A program made the position numbers and the translations under genes. From Odiellus spinosus (taxonomy: Eukaryota; Arthropoda; Arachnida; Opiliones; Phalangiidae), in assembly GCA_963920705.1 (NCBI GenBank), contig CAWUCO010000094.1, forward strand, positions 329,313 through 393,312: 64,000 bases of DNA. Reading direction: 5' to 3'. Each line of letters starts with the position of its first letter. The stretch's first letter is position 1. Positions 59,901 through 64,000 of this stretch are shown here, piece after piece. Below the pieces are notes generated by a model that searched no databases, was not told the origin of the DNA, and was given only the letters and a program-made list of their open reading frames with translations.

Positions 59901-62900
59901 GATGTTTTTTGAATTGTCCATATATTCCATGTTTTTCAACGGATTTTCCAAAACTATTGTTTTTTAGATAGACCAAAATTTGGTCTTTCGAGTGGTCTTA
60001 ATTTTGTCTAAATCGCTTAAAATTCAAAAGTTTTGTGTCCATTTGAATCCAATAATCTTGGATTTTTAAGCTTTTTTGCTTAATTTTGAACAATTTTATA
60101 TTTGTCACAATTTTGCAATTTAGACAAAACCAAAGTCATTCGAAAGAGCAATTAATGGACAGTCTAAATAATAAGAGTTTTCAAAAATCCGTTGAAAAAC
60201 AAGAAAAATATGGCCAATTCAAAAAACATCTAATATCAAAAAGCGAATTTTTAAAATCTGAAATTAGACTATTTTGATATTGTATGATTTCTTGAATTGG
60301 CCATATTTTTCTTGTTTTTCAACGGATTTTTGAAAACTATTGTTTTTTAGATAGACCAAAATTTGGTCTTTCGAGTGGTCTTAATTTTGTCTAAATCGCT
60401 TAAAATTCAAAAGTTTTGTGTCCATTTGAATCCAATAATCTTGGATTTTTAAGCGTTTTTGCTTAATTTTAACCAATTTTATATTTGTCACAATTTTGCA
60501 ATTTAGACAAAACCAAAGTCATTCGAAAGAGCAATTAATGGACAGTTTAAATAATAAGAGTTTTCAAAAATCCGTTGAAAAACATGGAAAATATGGACAA
60601 TTCAAAAAACATCTAATATCAAAAAGCGAATTTTGAAAATCTGAAATTTGACTATTTTGATATTCTATGATTTCTTGAATTGACCATATTTTTCTTGTTT
60701 TTCAACGGATTTTTGAAAACTATTGTTTTTTAGATAGACCAAAATTTGGTCTTTCGAGTGGTCTTAATTTTGTCTAAATCGCTTAAAATTCAAAAGTTTT
60801 GTGTCCATTTGAATCCAATAATCTTGGATTTTTAAGCATTTTTGCTTAATTTTAACCAATTTTATATTTGTCACAATTTTGCAATTTAGACAAAACTAAA
60901 GTCATTCGAAAGAGCAATTAATGGACAGTTTAAATAATAAGAGTTTTCAAAAATCCGTTGAAAAACATGGAAAATATGGACAATTCAAAAAACATCTAAT
61001 ATCAAAAAGCGAATTTTAAAAATCTGAAATTTGACTATTTTGATATTGTATGATTTCTTGAATTGGCCATATTTTTCTTGTTTTTCAACGGATTTTCCAA
61101 AACTATAGTTTTGTAGATAGACCAAAATTTGGTCTTTCGAGTGGTCTTAATTTTGTCTAAATCGCTTAAAATTCAAAAGTTTTGTGTCCATTTGAATCCA
61201 ATAATCTTGGATTTTTAAGCGTTTTTGCTTAATTTTAACCAATTTTATATTTGTCACAATTTTGCAATTTAGACAAAACCAAAGTCATTCGAAAGAGCAA
61301 TTAATGGACAGTCTAAATATAAGAGTTTTCAAAAATCCGTTGAAAAACAAGAAAAATATGGCCAATTCAAAAAACATCTAATATCAAAAAGCGAATTTTG
61401 AAAATCTGAATTTTGACTATTTTGATATTGTATGATTTCTTGAATTGGCCATATTTTTCTTGTTTTTCAACGGATTTTTGAAACTATTGTTTTTTAGATA
61501 GACCAAAATTTGGTCTTTCGAGTGGTCTTAATTTTGTCTAAATCGCTTAAAATTCAAAAGTTTTGTGTCCATTTGAATCCAATAATCTTGGATTTTTAAG
61601 CGTTTTTGCTTAATTTTAACCAATTTTATATTTGTCACAATTTTGCAATTTAGACAAAACCAAAGTCATTCGAAAGAGCAATTAATGGACAGTTTAAATA
61701 ATAAGAGTTTTCAAAAATCCGTTGAAAAACATGGAAAATATGGACAATTCAAAAAACATCTAATATCAAAAAGCGAATTTTGAAAATCTGAAATTTGACT
61801 ATTTTGATATTCTATGATTTCTTGAATTGGCCATATTTTTCTTGTTTTTCAACGGATTTTTGAAAACTATTGTTTTTTAGATAGACCAAAATTTGGTCTT
61901 TCGAGTGGTCTTAATTTTGTCTAAATCGCTTAAAATTCAAAAGTTTTGTGTCCATTTGAATCCAATAATCTTGGATTTTTAAGCGTTTTTGCTTAATTTT
62001 AACCAATTTTATATTTGTCACAATTTTGCAATTTAGACAAAACCAAAGTCATTCGAAAGAGCAATTAATGGACAGTTTAAATAATAAGAGTTTTCAAAAA
62101 TCCGTTGAAAAACATGGAAAATATGGACAATTCAAAAAACATCTAATATCAAAAAGCGAATTTTAAAAATCTGAAATTTGACTATTTTGATATTGTATGA
62201 TTTCTTGAATTGGCCATATTTTTCTTGTTTTTCAACGGATTTTCCAAAACTATAGTTTTTTAGATAGACCAAAATTTGGTCTTTCGAGTGGTCTTAATTT
62301 TGTCTAAATCGCTTAAAATTCAAAAGTTTTGTGTCCATTTGAATCCAATAATCTTGGATTTTTAAGCGTTTTTGCTTAATTTTAACCAATTTTATATTTG
62401 TCACAATTTTTGCAATTTAGACAAAACCAAAGTCATTCGAAAGAGCAATTAATGGACAGTCTAAATAATAAGAGTTTTCAAAAATCCGTTGAAAAACAAG
62501 AAAAATATGGCCAATTCAAAAAACATCTAATATCAAAAAGCGAATTTTGAAAATCTGAATTTTGACTATTTTGATATTGTATGATTTCTTGAATTGGCCA
62601 TATTTTTCTTGTTTTTCAACGGATTTTTGAAAACTATTGTTTTTTAGATAGACCAAAATTTGGTCTTTCGAGTGGTCTTAATTTTGTCTAAATCGCTTAA
62701 AATTCAAAAGTTTTGTGTCCATTTGAATCCAATAATCTTGGATTTTTAAACGTTTTTGCTTAATTTTAACCAATTTTATATTTGTCACAATTTTGCAATT
62801 TAGACAAAACCAAAGTCATTCGAAAGAGCAATTAATGGACAGTTTAAATAATAAGAGTTTTCAAAAATCCGTTGAAAAACATGGAAAATATGGACAATTC

Positions 62901-64000
62901 AAAAAACATCTAATATCAAAAAGCGAATTTTGAAAATCTGAAATTTGACTATTTTGATATTCTATGATTTCTTGAATTGGCCATATTTTTCTTGTTTTTC
63001 AACGGATTTTTGAAAACTATTGTTTTTTAGATAGACCAAAATTTGGTCTTTCGAGTGGTCTTAATTTTGTCTAAATCGCTTAAAATTCAAAAGTTTTGTG
63101 TCCATTTGAATCCAATAATCTTGGATTTTTAAGCGTTTTTGCTTAATTTTAACCAATTTTATATTTGTCACAATTTTGCAATTTAGACAAAACCAAAGTC
63201 ATTCGAAAGAGCAATTAATGGACAGTCTAAATAATAAGAGTTTTCAAAAATCCGTTGAAAAACAAGAAAAATATGGCCAATTCAAAAAACATCTAATATC
63301 AAAAAGCGAATTTGAAAATCTGAATTTTGACTATTTTGATATTGTATGATTTCTTGAATTGGCCATATTTTTCTTGTTTTTCAACGGATTTTTGAAAACT
63401 ATTGTTTTTTAGATAGACCAAAATTTGGTCTTTCGAGTGGTCTTAATTTTGTCTAAATCGCTTAAAATTCAAAAGTTTTGTGTCCATTTGAATCCAATAA
63501 TCTTGGATTTTTAAACGTTTTTGCTTAATTTTAACCAATTTTATATTTGTCACAATTTTGCAATTTAGACAAAACCAAAGTCATTCGAAAGAGCAATTAA
63601 TGGACAGTTTAAATAATAAGAGTTTTCAAAAATCCGTTGAAAAACATGGAAAATATGGACAATTCAAAAAACATCTAATATCAAAAAGCGAATTTTGAAA
63701 ATCTGAAATTTGACTATTTTGATATTCTATGATTTCTTGAATTGGCCATATTTTTCTTGTTTTTCAACGGATTTTTGAAAACTATTGTTTTTTAGATAGA
63801 CCAAAATTTGGTCTTTCGAGTGTCTTAATTTTGTCTAAATCGCTTAAAATTCAAAAGTTTTGTGTCCATTTGAATCCAATAATCTTGGATTTTTAAGCGT
63901 TTTTGCTTAATTTTAACCAATTTTATATTTGTCACAATTTTGCAATTTAGACAAAACCAAAGTCATTCGAAAGAGCAATTAATGGACAGTTTAAATAATA
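56930..64000 (+). repeat. Head-to-tail + polarity run, mostly A-B' units
   Basis: About 18 units without a polarity change, most with a '-' core; the units near 57430 and 59730 have a '+' core inside the same outer arms. Spacing is 381-383 bp. This run is longer and more uniform than any in the left array and continues past the window edge. Confidence 0.9.
57310..61880 (+). repeat. Hexamer higher-order repeat, two copies (2296 bp)
   Basis: Variant pairs at a 2296-2298-bp offset: TTCGACTGGCC (about 57308, 59606), CATTATAATCCTATAGTC (57361, 59659), CCATATATTCCATG (near 57623, 59919), AAGCTTTTTTGC with TTTTGAACAATT (near 57772, 60068), GAAATTAGAC (57964, 60260), GAATTGACC (58381, 60677) and ACTATAGTTTTGTAG (58806, 61102). 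The second copy has private 1-bp losses (GATTTTAAGCGTTTTGC near 59681). Further shortened copies follow, marked by CTGAATTTTGAC near 59110, 61406, 62556 and 63319. Confidence 0.88.

Larger units (their letters stand above)
55367..64000. repeat. 383-bp satellite array, right part (about 22 units)
   Basis: The same satellite resumes at 55367 in the middle of an A' arm, in phase with the unit interrupted at 50956, and runs to the window end, where it is cut mid-unit. It is more ordered than the left part: a run of - polarity, one switch near 56.8 kb, then an unbroken + run. Both parts share all arm, core and linker modules, so they are one array split by an insertion. Confidence 0.97.

Overview
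No gene was found. The window is almost entirely one AT-rich satellite DNA, broken once by a 4.4-kb block of other repeats. About 155 satellite units of about 383 bp fill 1-50956 and 55367-64000. Higher-order repeats, nested mobile-element-like structures and the absence of operons, coding sequence or RNA genes indicate a eukaryotic nuclear genome, in heterochromatin of (peri)centromeric or subtelomeric type. An arthropod is my best guess, because long AT-rich satellites with inverted subunits are known from tenebrionid beetles, but nothing in the window fixes the species.

Unit design. Each unit is an inverted dimer. I name its parts: outer arm A (contains GCAATTAATGGACAGT), outer arm B (contains CAAATATTGGTCTATCT or CAAATTTTGGTCTATCT), a 111-bp core, and a polar linker of about 110 bp. 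A prime marks the reverse complement. The core lies between two inverted copies of an 18-bp box, AAAATCCGTTGAAAAACA. Core '+' reads AAATCATA(C/G)AATATC then GATATTAGATG; core '-' is its reverse complement. The core appears in both orientations inside every pairing of outer arms, so all eight states occur (A+A', A-A', B+B', B-B', A+B', A-B', B+A', B-A'). A...A' units turn array polarity from + to -, B...B' units turn it back, and mixed units keep it.

Layout. 1-9975: polarity flips at nearly every unit, organised as 9- and 11-unit higher-order repeats. 9976-13300: head-to-tail + run of A-B' units with a trimer period. 13154-43150: mixed polarity with several higher-order repeats (1502, 1531, about 1912 and 736 bp) and a segment at 17.0-18.5 kb that recurs inverted at 29.5-31.7 kb. 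43157-50956: more mixed units after a 201-bp partial duplication. 50957-55366: insertion splitting one unit in register, with a 4-bp TATT duplicated at its edges. 55371-56700: head-to-tail - run. 56690-56940: polarity switch. 56930-64000: head-to-tail + run with a 2296-bp hexamer.

The insert holds, in order: unassigned DNA; a 506-bp inverted-repeat element; a minisatellite passing from 91-bp to 100-bp units; and a 1.5-kb element with terminal inverted repeats of about 363 bp whose right end touches the satellite.

The most interesting signal is the modular, apparently invertible structure of the satellite: a core that flips independently of its arms, whole segments present in both orientations, and polarity switches confined to palindromes. 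These suggest recurrent hairpin or inverted-repeat recombination. Statements about mechanism or centromere function are inference.
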